Shown here in pieces: positions 1 through 5,031 of a DNA stretch of 7,307 nucleotides (its first letter is position 1; every line of letters starts with the position of its first letter). The notes under the pieces were generated by a model that saw only the letters and a program-made list of their open reading frames with translations, did no database searches and was not told where the DNA came from. Where the stretch lies: the NCBI GenBank assembly GCA_030043865.1, contig JASHWZ010000088.1:1-7307 (forward strand), in the 5' to 3' direction. The position numbers and the translations under genes are program-made. The DNA is from Thermoplasmata archaeon. GTDB taxonomy: Archaea > Thermoplasmatota > Thermoplasmata > Lutacidiplasmatales > UBA184.

Positions 1-311
1 GCGATCCGCTCCCGGACGTCCGCGTCGCTGCGTCGAGTGACGAGGTCGAGCTCCGCCTGACGGCGGTCGTACTCCTCCCCGACCCGGCGCGCCCGACGCT
101 CGGCTTGCCGACGGAGGCGGTCGCGCAGGCGCGCGAGTCGGTCGGCGAGCGCCGAGTCCCGGCCGGCCCCTTCGCGGACGAGCCGGCGCGCCCCCTCGAT
201 GCCCTCCTCGGCGAGCGCGCGGATCAACGCCGCGCGGTCGACCGCATCGAGCAGGTCGTCCGAGACGACGTCGTCGACGTACCGAGCGCAGTCGGGCAGG
301 TCGACCGCGTC
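1..311 (-). CDS. Unrecognised coiled-coil-like protein downstream of the AAA+ ATPase, partial, start uncertain
   Basis: This minus-strand frame is open from just after the ATPase stop to the window edge. It reads DAVDLPDCARYVDDVVSDDL, then an alanine/arginine/glutamate-rich stretch that looks helical or coiled-coil. Nearly every third codon base is G or C, as in the neighbouring real genes, so the frame looks coding from about position 311. No ATG, GTG or TTG occurs in this frame between the in-frame stop at 519-521 and a TTG at 225-227; a CTG lies at 297-299. It could therefore start at CTG, start late at TTG, or be joined to the ATPase by a +1 frameshift (or a sequencing indel) in the run of six G at 318-323. 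By analogy with ChlI/ChlD, MoxR-VWA and PrkA-DUF444 pairs it may be a partner with a VWA-type domain further downstream, but no such domain is visible in the part seen here. Confidence 0.55.
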
Positions 312-312
312 G

Positions 313-1848
313 CTAGAGGGGGGCGTCGTCGTCGTCCTCGTCCTTGCAGGTGAAGAGCGAGTACTCCTCGAGGATCCCGAAGACGTTCGCCGCGACGTCC
401 AGCGGCGGGACCCGGGTCGCCGGGTGCTCCCGGTCGGTGACGTACTGCGCGAACGTCCGGAACTTCGGGAAGATCGAGGCGTCCGTCGCGGCCTGGGCGC
501 GCAGTTGCCCGTCGTCCTTCAGCCGGCGGCCCTCTCCGACCAGCGCCTGGGCGTCGGCCGCGTTCTCCCGGAGCACGCCGCGATAGAACCGGCACCAGTA
601 GACCCCGGCGCTCCGCTTGAGCGACGGGTCGAGGTACTGGGCGATGAAGTCCGCCACGCGCTTCTCGTTCTGGCGGAACGAGTCGCCGCTGCGCGCCCGG
701 ATCCGGCCGCGCATCGCATGCAGGAGCCCCGCCTTCAGGTCCGCGCTGGTCGGCACCGCGTGGCCCGCGAGCACCCCGATCGCCGCGGTCCGCGCGGCGA
801 CGTCGAGCAGCGTCCGGTTCGAACCGACCTCGCCGATGTCGGGGTTGTCCTCGCTCATCCGCAGGCGCCACGCCTCGATCACGCGGACGCCCGCGTCGGT
901 GAGCACCTCGGGGACGTATTCGATCGGGTCGTTGCTCTTCCCGAGGGCGACGATCCGCCGGTTGTCGGCATGGCGTTCGTTGTAGCCGACGTGGAGGCTG
1001 GTCAGCCGGTCGGAGAGCGGGTCGTTGATGTTGTCGAGGTCGGAGAGATTCGACGTGCAGACCGCGACGAACAGACCGGGGAAGCTCTCCCGGGACTTCG
1101 ACGGGGTGACCGTCCCTTCCTGCAGCGCTTGGAGGAGGACGTTCTGCGTGCCGAGCGGGAGCTTACCGATCTCGTCGACGAGCAGGAAGCCGCGGTTCGC
1201 TTGGAGCAGCTTCCCGGGCTCGAGGACGAGCGGGCTCATCGGGTCGCCGACCTCCTCGAGTTTTCGAAGGTTGATGTTCCCGGTCAGGTGGTCGGGGAAC
1301 ACCTCGGAACTCCCCTGCAGCCGGGCGTAGCCGTACCCTTCGCGGAGCTGCACGTACGTCGCCGGGACCTTCGTGGGGTCAACCGACGCGGGGTCGAAGC
1401 GAGTGGCGTCCCCGCCGGGCGCGAACCGTCGCTCGCAGATCGGACAGGGCGCGAACTGCGTCGCGACCGCCGGGTCGACGACGGCGAGCGGGTGGTCGAG
1501 GACGGGGCAGCCGTCGACGACCCAGACGCCTTTCGGGAACAGGTTCCAGAGGTCCTTCGCGAGGCTCGTCTTCCCGGCCCCAGATGGTCCGAAGAAGAGG
1601 ACGTGCGCCCCCGAGATCAGGGCGGCGATCAGGTCCTCGTAGGTCTCTTCGGGGAGCACCGTCCGGGGAAAGAGCGACCGGACCGCCTCGGGGCGGGCGA
1701 GCCCCTTCTGCCGGAACGCCTCGAGCGCCCGGAGGATCTCGTCCCGGAACCGCTCGGCCGGGGTCGAGACCGGGACGTGCGCCGCCTTCAGCTGGGCCGC
1801 GGTCCCCCGGGTGCCCGGCGCCGGCGGCGCGGTCCCCGAAGCGGCCAC
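313..1848 (-). CDS. AAA+ ATPase, MoxR/ChlI/PrkA-like, with cysteine-bearing insertion
   Basis: A 511-residue AAA+ ATPase. Walker A is GPSGAGKT at residues 87-94, Walker B is FLLVDE at 221-226, a sensor-1 asparagine is N267 in CTSN, a likely arginine finger is R281 in DPLSDRL, and a sensor-2-like arginine is R345 in SNRT. The block around LTGNINLRK (188-196) and PGKLLQANRG (211-220) is the pre-Walker-B insert seen in ChlI/MoxR-type and PrkA-type ATPases. An insertion after Walker A carries C114, H119, C135 and C138, a possible zinc site that recalls the PrkA AAA domain; no C-terminal kinase is evident. The last ~160 residues are helical and end in an acidic tail (DEDDDD). Such ATPases usually remodel a target together with a VWA-type partner; the target here is unknown. 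The start is GTG at 1848, chosen because a TATA-like box lies about 25 bp upstream, implying a leaderless message. Confidence 0.85.
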   Translation of the reverse strand: MAASGTAPPAPGTRGTAAQLKAAHVPVSTPAERFRDEILRALEAFRQKGLARPEAVRSLFPRTVLPEETYEDLIAALISGAHVLFFGPSGAGKTSLAKDLWNLFPKGVWVVDGCPVLDHPLAVVDPAVATQFAPCPICERRFAPGGDATRFDPASVDPTKVPATYVQLREGYGYARLQGSSEVFPDHLTGNINLRKLEEVGDPMSPLVLEPGKLLQANRGFLLVDEIGKLPLGTQNVLLQALQEGTVTPSKSRESFPGLFVAVCTSNLSDLDNINDPLSDRLTSLHVGYNERHADNRRIVALGKSNDPIEYVPEVLTDAGVRVIEAWRLRMSEDNPDIGEVGSNRTLLDVAARTAAIGVLAGHAVPTSADLKAGLLHAMRGRIRARSGDSFRQNEKRVADFIAQYLDPSLKRSAGVYWCRFYRGVLRENAADAQALVGEGRRLKDDGQLRAQAATDASIFPKFRTFAQYVTDREHPATRVPPLDVAANVFGILEEYSLFTCKDEDDDDAPL

Positions 1849-1868
1849 GGCGCGCGGAACTGGGTTCG

Positions 1869-1878
1869 GGATATGTAG
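1869..1878 (-). promoter_or_regulatory. TATA-like box for the AAA+ ATPase gene
   Basis: On the minus strand CTACATATCC is centred about 25 bp before the GTG at 1848. This is the usual distance between an archaeal box A and the transcription start, so the transcript probably begins at or very near the start codon. No Shine-Dalgarno-like sequence precedes the GTG. The call rests on position and AT-richness in a very GC-rich background. Confidence 0.5.
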
Positions 1879-1952
1879 TTTGCCGCGCCCGGTTTCTCCT
1901 CGGGCGACGCGGTCGCTCGTTGGCGCGCTTTACCCTCGAAAATCCGAGAGCT

Positions 1953-1963
1953 ATGGTTAAGTA
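1953..1963 (+). promoter_or_regulatory. TATA-like box for the S3Ae gene
   Basis: An AT-rich stretch (ATGGTTAAGTA) is centred about 32 bp upstream of the S3Ae ATG, with CGAAAA a little further upstream as a possible BRE-like element. No Shine-Dalgarno sequence lies before the ATG, so a leader of only a few bases is likely. It faces the ATPase promoter within the same 143-bp divergent intergenic region. Confidence 0.45.
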
Positions 1964-1991
1964 GGGTACCCCGCTCCGCGCCCCACCCGCG

Positions 1992-2711
1992 ATGGCCGAT
2001 AAGGAGAGCCCGGCGAAGAAGTCGACCCTCGCGCGCACCGTCAAGGACAAGTGGCGCGCGAAGCACTGGTTCAAGGTCCGTGCCCCGGGACTCTTCCAGC
2101 ACGTCGAGCTCGGTGAGACCGTCGCGACCGAGCCGGAGCAGGTCGTCGGTCGGACGCTCGAGGCGACCCTCCCCGAGCTCTCCGGCAGCGCCGACACGGG
2201 GAAGGCGCACATCAAGCTCCGCTTCCGCATCGAGCGCCTGGGCGGCGACGGCGTGGCCGAGGCGCGGTTCATCGGCCACGACCTCACCTCCGACTACGTG
2301 CGCCGGCTCGCGCGCCGCAAGCGCTCGAAGATCGACCTCGCGCTGACGGTCACGACCAAGGACGGGATCCAGGTCGTGCTGAAGCCGGTCGCGGTCGGGG
2401 AGCAGCGCCTGCAGACGCGCCTCCGCGCCGAGCTGCGCCACCAGATGGTGACGATCCTCACCGAGGAGGCCGCGAAGCGGACCTCCGCCGAGTTCGTGCG
2501 CGAGATGCTCCAGGGCGAGCTCTCGAAGGTGCTCGCCCACGGGCTGAAGACGCTCTATCCGCTCAAGAAGATCGAGATCCGCCGGTCGGAGGTGCTCGGC
2601 ACGATCGCCGACGACATCCCCATGGCGGAACCGACGGCGATCCCCGAGAGCCCGGTCGCCCCCGAGGCGGAGGCGCCGGCGCCCGCGAGCGGCGACGTAA
2701 CGGTCGCCTAG
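1992..2711 (+). CDS. rps3ae: Small-subunit ribosomal protein S3Ae (eS1)
   Basis: A 239-residue protein matching ribosomal protein S3Ae/eS1 of the archaeal and eukaryotic 30S/40S subunit; this family is absent from bacteria. Family landmarks are KDKW (18-21), IGHDLTSDYVRRLARRKRSK (94-113), the TTKDG turn (121-125) and YPLKKIEIRRSEVL (189-202). The core is full length. After about residue 205 there is an acidic, proline- and alanine-rich tail that looks disordered. The protein sits near the mRNA exit region of the small subunit. The ATG at 1992 is the natural start, since the basic N-terminus leading into KDKW is typical. It is followed 34 bp later by tRNA-Met with no separate promoter visible, so the two are probably co-transcribed. 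Confidence 0.96.
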   Translation: MADKESPAKKSTLARTVKDKWRAKHWFKVRAPGLFQHVELGETVATEPEQVVGRTLEATLPELSGSADTGKAHIKLRFRIERLGGDGVAEARFIGHDLTSDYVRRLARRKRSKIDLALTVTTKDGIQVVLKPVAVGEQRLQTRLRAELRHQMVTILTEEAAKRTSAEFVREMLQGELSKVLAHGLKTLYPLKKIEIRRSEVLGTIADDIPMAEPTAIPESPVAPEAEAPAPASGDVTVA

Positions 2712-2745
2712 GGCGCGAGGGCTCGGGATGGGGCGCCCGTTCCCT

Positions 2746-2847
2746 GTCGGAGTGGCTCAGCCCGGTAGAGCACGGGACTCATAGCGGGGCGCGCGACGCG
2801 CCCCGGGAGAGATCCTGGGGTCGGGGGTTCAAATCCCCCCTCCGACA
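2746..2847 (+). tRNA. tRNA-Met (CAT), probably elongator, interrupted by an intron
   Basis: All parts of a tRNA can be folded. The acceptor stem is GTCGGAG (2746-2752) with CTCCGAC (2840-2846) and discriminator A2847. The D arm is GCTC/GAGC (2755-2758, 2768-2771). The anticodon stem is CGGGA (2773-2777) with TCCTG (2813-2817). The anticodon CAT is at 2780-2782. The variable loop is five bases and the T arm is GGGGG-TTCAAAT-CCCCC (2823-2839). The spliced product is 74 nt; the terminal CCA is not encoded. The anticodon stem lacks the three consecutive G:C pairs next to the loop that mark initiator tRNA, so elongator Met is favoured. A CAU-anticodon tRNA-Ile2 (modified C34) cannot be fully excluded. 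The 3' end is repeated in degraded form at 3631-3654. Confidence 0.95.
2784..2811 (+). other. Archaeal tRNA intron (28 nt) with bulge-helix-bulge splice sites
   Basis: The intron lies between tRNA positions 37 (A2783) and 38 (A2812). Inside it GGGGCGCG (2786-2793) pairs with CGCGCCCC (2797-2804) around a three-base loop. Next to this stem, CTC of the anticodon loop (2778-2780) pairs with GAG (2807-2809), leaving a TAG bulge at the 5' site and an AGA bulge at the 3' site. Cutting after the second base of each bulge, as archaeal splicing endonuclease does, removes exactly this segment. The central helix has one A·G mismatch, so the motif is slightly relaxed. Confidence 0.88.
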
Positions 2848-2848
2848 C
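2825..2848 (+). repeat. att-like repeat, copy 1 (T arm and 3' end of tRNA-Met)
   Basis: The 24 bases from within the T stem to one base past the tRNA 3' end recur, ungapped, at 3631-3654 with 20 identities. The match stops on both sides. Tyrosine integrases often use this part of a tRNA gene as the attachment site, leaving a second copy at the far end of the inserted DNA. Confidence 0.45.
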
Positions 2849-3062
2849 TCGGATTCGAACCGTTCTGCGGTTCCCGAAGAGGGAGCGACCCTTGGCAGAG
2901 ACGGCTTCCCTGTGCGGACGGCGGTTCCCCCCTGGCTCCCGAGCCCCTGGGATCTTCAGAGCGTGCGGCCGAGCTCCGACCGATGAGATCGCGGGGAGGC
3001 GTTCCCCGACTACGAGTAGAACACCCGCGCTTCGGCCTTCGCCCCATTCCTCCGGAGCCTCC

Positions 3063-3084
3063 AAAGCTATATGTCCGCTATATG
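3063..3084 (+). promoter_or_regulatory. Promoter and tandem GCTATATG operator of the toxin-antitoxin module
   Basis: The octamer GCTATATG occurs twice in direct orientation, at 3066-3073 and 3077-3084. The copies are 11 bp apart, about one helical turn. The first contains a TATA-like core centred about 28 bp before the antitoxin ATG, with CCAAA upstream as a possible BRE, which suggests a leaderless transcript. The second copy lies between box A and the start, where a bound antitoxin could block transcription. Antitoxins of this kind commonly repress their own operon; that this one does so is inferred. Confidence 0.5.
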
Positions 3085-3098
3085 GCATCACATAGCCG

Positions 3099-3335
3099 AT
3101 GATCACCACGATCCAGTTGTCCGCATCCACCCGGCAAAGACTGGCGGCCCTCAAGACGAGTCCGCGAGAGACTTACGACGAACTGCTGAACAAGCTGATG
3201 GCCCTGGTTCCTGAGGGGGACGACGAGGGATTGTACACCGACTCGTTCCGCATCGGGCTCCTCGGTGCCCGACTCGACATTCGCGCGGGGCGAACGACGG
3301 CGCATGATCTCGTCAAGCAGCGATTGGGCCTCTGA
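3099..3335 (+). CDS. RelB-like type II antitoxin (small archaeal antitoxin family)
   Basis: A 78-residue protein starting ITTIQLSASTRQRLAALKTS. This is the pattern of the small archaeal antitoxins that precede RelE toxins: a short strand (TIQLS) followed by two helices, TRQRLAALK (11-19) and ETYDELLNKLMAL (24-36), resembling a ribbon-helix-helix DNA-binding head. The rest is an acidic linker (40-44) and a C-terminal helical part ending LVKQRLGL, which probably wraps the toxin. The ATG at 3099 is the only sensible start and agrees with the TATA-like box. Its stop overlaps the likely CTG start of the toxin gene. It probably neutralises the toxin by direct binding and represses the operon. Confidence 0.8.
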   Translation: MITTIQLSASTRQRLAALKTSPRETYDELLNKLMALVPEGDDEGLYTDSFRIGLLGARLDIRAGRTTAHDLVKQRLGL

Positions 3336-3589
3336 CGCCGTGGAAGATCCAGTGGACCGACACGGCGACTCGTGACCTGAGCTCGCTGGATCGAACCGTC
3401 GCTCGCCGAATCGTCGAACGCTTGGAGCGGGCTTCGGCCGACCCCGACCACTATTTCGAAAAGCTCGTGGGCTCGGACGAGCTCAAGCTCCGTGTGGGGG
3501 ACTATCGTCTTCTCGTAGCGCTCTCACCCTCCGAACAAGTGATCACGGTGGAGCGGGTCGACCACCGCCGCAGGATCTACCGCCGATAG
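3332..3589 (+). CDS. RelE/ParE-superfamily toxin with apparent CTG start
   Basis: An 85-residue RelE-like toxin, a ribosome-dependent mRNA endonuclease family. Visible landmarks are KIQWTDTATRDLSSLDRTVA at residues 5-24 (strand plus first helix), ARRIVERLERASADP (24-38), KLVGSDELKLRVGDYRLL (44-61) and the basic C-terminus VDHRRRIYRR (76-85), whose His, Arg and Tyr correspond to the catalytic region of archaeal RelE. The frame has a stop at 3305-3307, and between it and the conserved core only ATT (3323) and CTG (3332) could act as starts. CTG is preferred because CTGA overlaps the antitoxin stop exactly as ATGA does in many toxin-antitoxin operons, and because it gives the normal family length. 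Start-codon rules limited to ATG/GTG/TTG would miss this gene. A mutated or misread ATG start is the alternative. Confidence 0.82.
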   Translation: MTPWKIQWTDTATRDLSSLDRTVARRIVERLERASADPDHYFEKLVGSDELKLRVGDYRLLVALSPSEQVITVERVDHRRRIYRR

Positions 3590-3630
3590 ACTGCGCAGGG
3601 TCGTTTCCTCGCCGGATTTGAACCTCCGGA

Positions 3631-3654
3631 GGGTTCGAACACCCGCTCCGACAC
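3631..3654 (+). repeat. att-like repeat, copy 2 (degenerate tRNA-Met 3' end)
   Basis: This is an ungapped 24-base match (20 identical) to 2825-2848. It includes GGGTTC at its start and an exact CTCCGACAC ending one base past where the tRNA ends. The four differences fall in the T loop and T stem and break the T-stem pairing, and nothing tRNA-like lies upstream, so it is not a functional tRNA. It closes off the segment that carries the toxin-antitoxin module. Confidence 0.45.
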
Positions 3655-4104
3655 CGTCCCCGACGGGTCTTCCCGCAGCGGGGTTTGCCGTGGCCGACGC
3701 GGTGTCTCGGAAGTCCCGGCATCTCCTTTCCGACCGGGAGGAATGGACGACGCGGCAGTGGGCTCGAGTCCGACTCGCCCTGGGTTCGCTGACGTGGACG
3801 CGGAGTAGGGCCTACGGCCATCTGACGAATCCAGAATCCTGCCGCCGACATTTCAATTTGAAACCGGGGACGATGCTGCGCTTTTTCCGGCGGCGCGGAT
3901 TCGGAGGCCCAAACAGGTGGAGTCGATGTGCCCCGCGACGGTCTTCTCTCGCTCGTTGGGTTCGCGCGGTTGCGGTGGGCCCGCGCGGGACCGAGCGATC
4001 GGGACCCTGAGCTGACGTTGATCCGATTTCGACAAGTGGGTGGGAACCGGGCTTGGAAGCCGGTACCAAGAGTCAAGGGAGAGTTGCGCCTCCGTGGCTC
4101 AACG
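3655..4104. other. Intergenic stretch without a convincing gene
   Basis: Open frames exist on both strands here, but their translations are rich in Arg, Pro, Gly and Ser, show no recognisable motif and overlap one another, as expected by chance in GC-rich DNA. Some patches are visibly more AT-rich, for example around 3846-3866. There is a weak hairpin near 4047-4063 and a CTTGG/CCAAG inverted repeat at 4052-4070. I see no tRNA, no CRISPR array and no clear promoter. The DNA could be decayed remains of the inserted segment. Confidence 0.5.
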
Positions 4105-4758
4105 ATGCCGACACGACGGGTGCTGGCCGCGCTGCAGATGACCATCGACGGAGTGGCCGAATGGCCCGCCTACCCCGACGAGGCGGACGAGAGCGATGCG
4201 GACTCTTCGGATTTCTGGGAAGCGATGTACGCGAGCTATTGGGACTCGGTCGACACCCTGCTGCTCGGTCGACACACCTACCTAAAGTGGTCCGGCTTCT
4301 GGCCCAACGTTCGGAAGGACCCGAACGCGGGGAAGTACATGCGCCAATTCTCCGAGTTCGCCGACCGGGTCGAGAAGGTCGTCTTCTCTCGTACGTTGAA
4401 GTCGGCTCCTTGGGAGAAGTCCCGGATCGTCCGTGGCGACATCTCGAAGGAGATCGACCGACTCAAGTCGCAGCGCGGTGGGAACATGGTCCTGGGGGGC
4501 GGTCCTCGGTTGGCTCAGGAATTCCAGCGTCGGGGGCTCATCGACGAGCTTCGTTTGACCGTCTATCCCAGCGTGGTGGGACGGGGGAAGCCACTGTTCG
4601 ACGTCGACCGGTTGCCCGACAATCCCGACGATCGGATTCCGGTGGGTGCTCCCCTGCGACACGATTTTCGACTCGTCGAGGCCCGACCTCTGCGGTCGGG
4701 CGGGGGTGCGGTGTTCCTGCACTACCGCACCGCCGACGACGGTACTACTCCCGCTTGA
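4105..4758 (+). CDS. Dihydrofolate reductase-family protein (RibD C-terminal domain)
   Basis: A 217-residue protein of the RibD_C/DHFR-like superfamily, NADPH-dependent reductases that include RibD and many stand-alone proteins of unknown substrate. Landmarks in order are MTIDG (12-16, the family's S/T-x-DG turn), LLGRHTY (53-59), VVFSRTL (92-98), GGNMVLGGGPRL (125-136, the glycine-rich cofactor loop), IDELRLTVYPSVVGRGKPLF (146-165) and a C-terminal strand FRLVEARPL...VFLHY. The frame extends upstream to 3928, but that part looks non-coding, and the family N-terminus begins just after the ATG at 4105, so that start is chosen. No Shine-Dalgarno sequence is evident. It stands alone on the plus strand, and codon choice seems less strictly GC-ending than in S3Ae or the downstream operon, which may hint at acquisition. 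The substrate is unknown. Confidence 0.85.
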   Translation: MPTRRVLAALQMTIDGVAEWPAYPDEADESDADSSDFWEAMYASYWDSVDTLLLGRHTYLKWSGFWPNVRKDPNAGKYMRQFSEFADRVEKVVFSRTLKSAPWEKSRIVRGDISKEIDRLKSQRGGNMVLGGGPRLAQEFQRRGLIDELRLTVYPSVVGRGKPLFDVDRLPDNPDDRIPVGAPLRHDFRLVEARPLRSGGGAVFLHYRTADDGTTPA

Positions 4759-4940
4759 ACCGAGTACGACTCGCGAAGAAGGCGAACGCCCGGGACCCTC
4801 CGCCGGACGCTCCGAAGGCCGCTTGCCCGAAACCGTCGCCCCGATTGAACGGAACTCGAACTCCCCTCCAAGTCTCGCATACCGAGCGCGTCATCCATCC
4901 CCGAACGTCGTTCGTTCGCGTCGTTCCCGATCGGAGCGTC

Positions 4941-4959
4941 GATGGCGTTCATCGCCATC
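4941..4959. promoter_or_regulatory. Perfect inverted repeat next to the operon promoter, possible operator
   Basis: GATGGCG (4941-4947) and CGCCATC (4953-4959) form a perfect 7-bp inverted repeat with a five-base spacer. It touches the TATA-like box that follows. The half-site GATGGCG recurs at 5005-5011 in the leader. This arrangement suits a dimeric repressor or activator, though a hairpin ending an upstream transcript is also possible. Confidence 0.4.
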
Positions 4960-4966
4960 CTTATGA
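4960..4966 (+). promoter_or_regulatory. TATA-like box for the ATP-grasp operon
   Basis: CTTATGA is the most AT-rich element in this intergenic region and is centred about 27 bp before a GTG at 4990 and about 69 bp before the ATG at 5032. Transcription would start near 4989. The message would then either be leaderless from the GTG or have a leader of about 42 bases before the ATG. Confidence 0.4.
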
Positions 4967-5031
4967 CGCTCGCTCAGGTCGTCCGGTAGGTGGGCACTCG
5001 CCGAGATGGCGAGGGCGATTCGGAGCCGATC

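Noticed and set aside
199..1878. Long plus-strand open frame (559 codons) opposite the AAA+ ATPase
   Set aside because: Its translation is Arg/Val/Asp/Glu-rich low-complexity text with no motif, whereas the minus strand carries a complete set of AAA+ motifs. It is a GC-driven antisense shadow.
2848..2862. GGATTCGAACC just after the tRNA, which reads as a T arm (GGTTCGAATCC) on the minus strand
   Set aside because: Only three T-stem pairs form, and no acceptor, anticodon or D arm can be placed around it. The core is a near-palindrome that occurs by chance.
3612..3628. GGATTTGAACCTCC, another T-arm-like sequence on the minus strand beside att-like copy 2
   Set aside because: The flanking stem does not pair and no rest of a tRNA is present. 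It may be part of the decayed junction but cannot be supported as a feature.
4047..4070. Hairpin and CTTGG/CCAAG inverted repeat as a terminator or operator before the reductase gene
   Set aside because: The stems are short with a bulge, there is no T-run after them, and no TATA-like box is linked to them.
3928..4104. N-terminal extension of the reductase from an upstream ATG at 3928
   Set aside because: The added 59 residues have no family resemblance, and the known N-terminal strand and MTIDG motif start right after the ATG at 4105.
3543..4145. Minus-strand 200-codon frame and the overlapping plus-strand 130-codon frame in the gap before the reductase gene
   Set aside because: Both are Arg/Pro/Ser-rich, lack recognisable motifs, overlap each other and the toxin or reductase genes, and have no promoter-like signal.
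4906..4926. Direct repeat CGTCGTTC at 4906 and 4919
   Set aside because: An eight-base repeat of CG-rich words is common in this background, and nothing else supports a binding site there.
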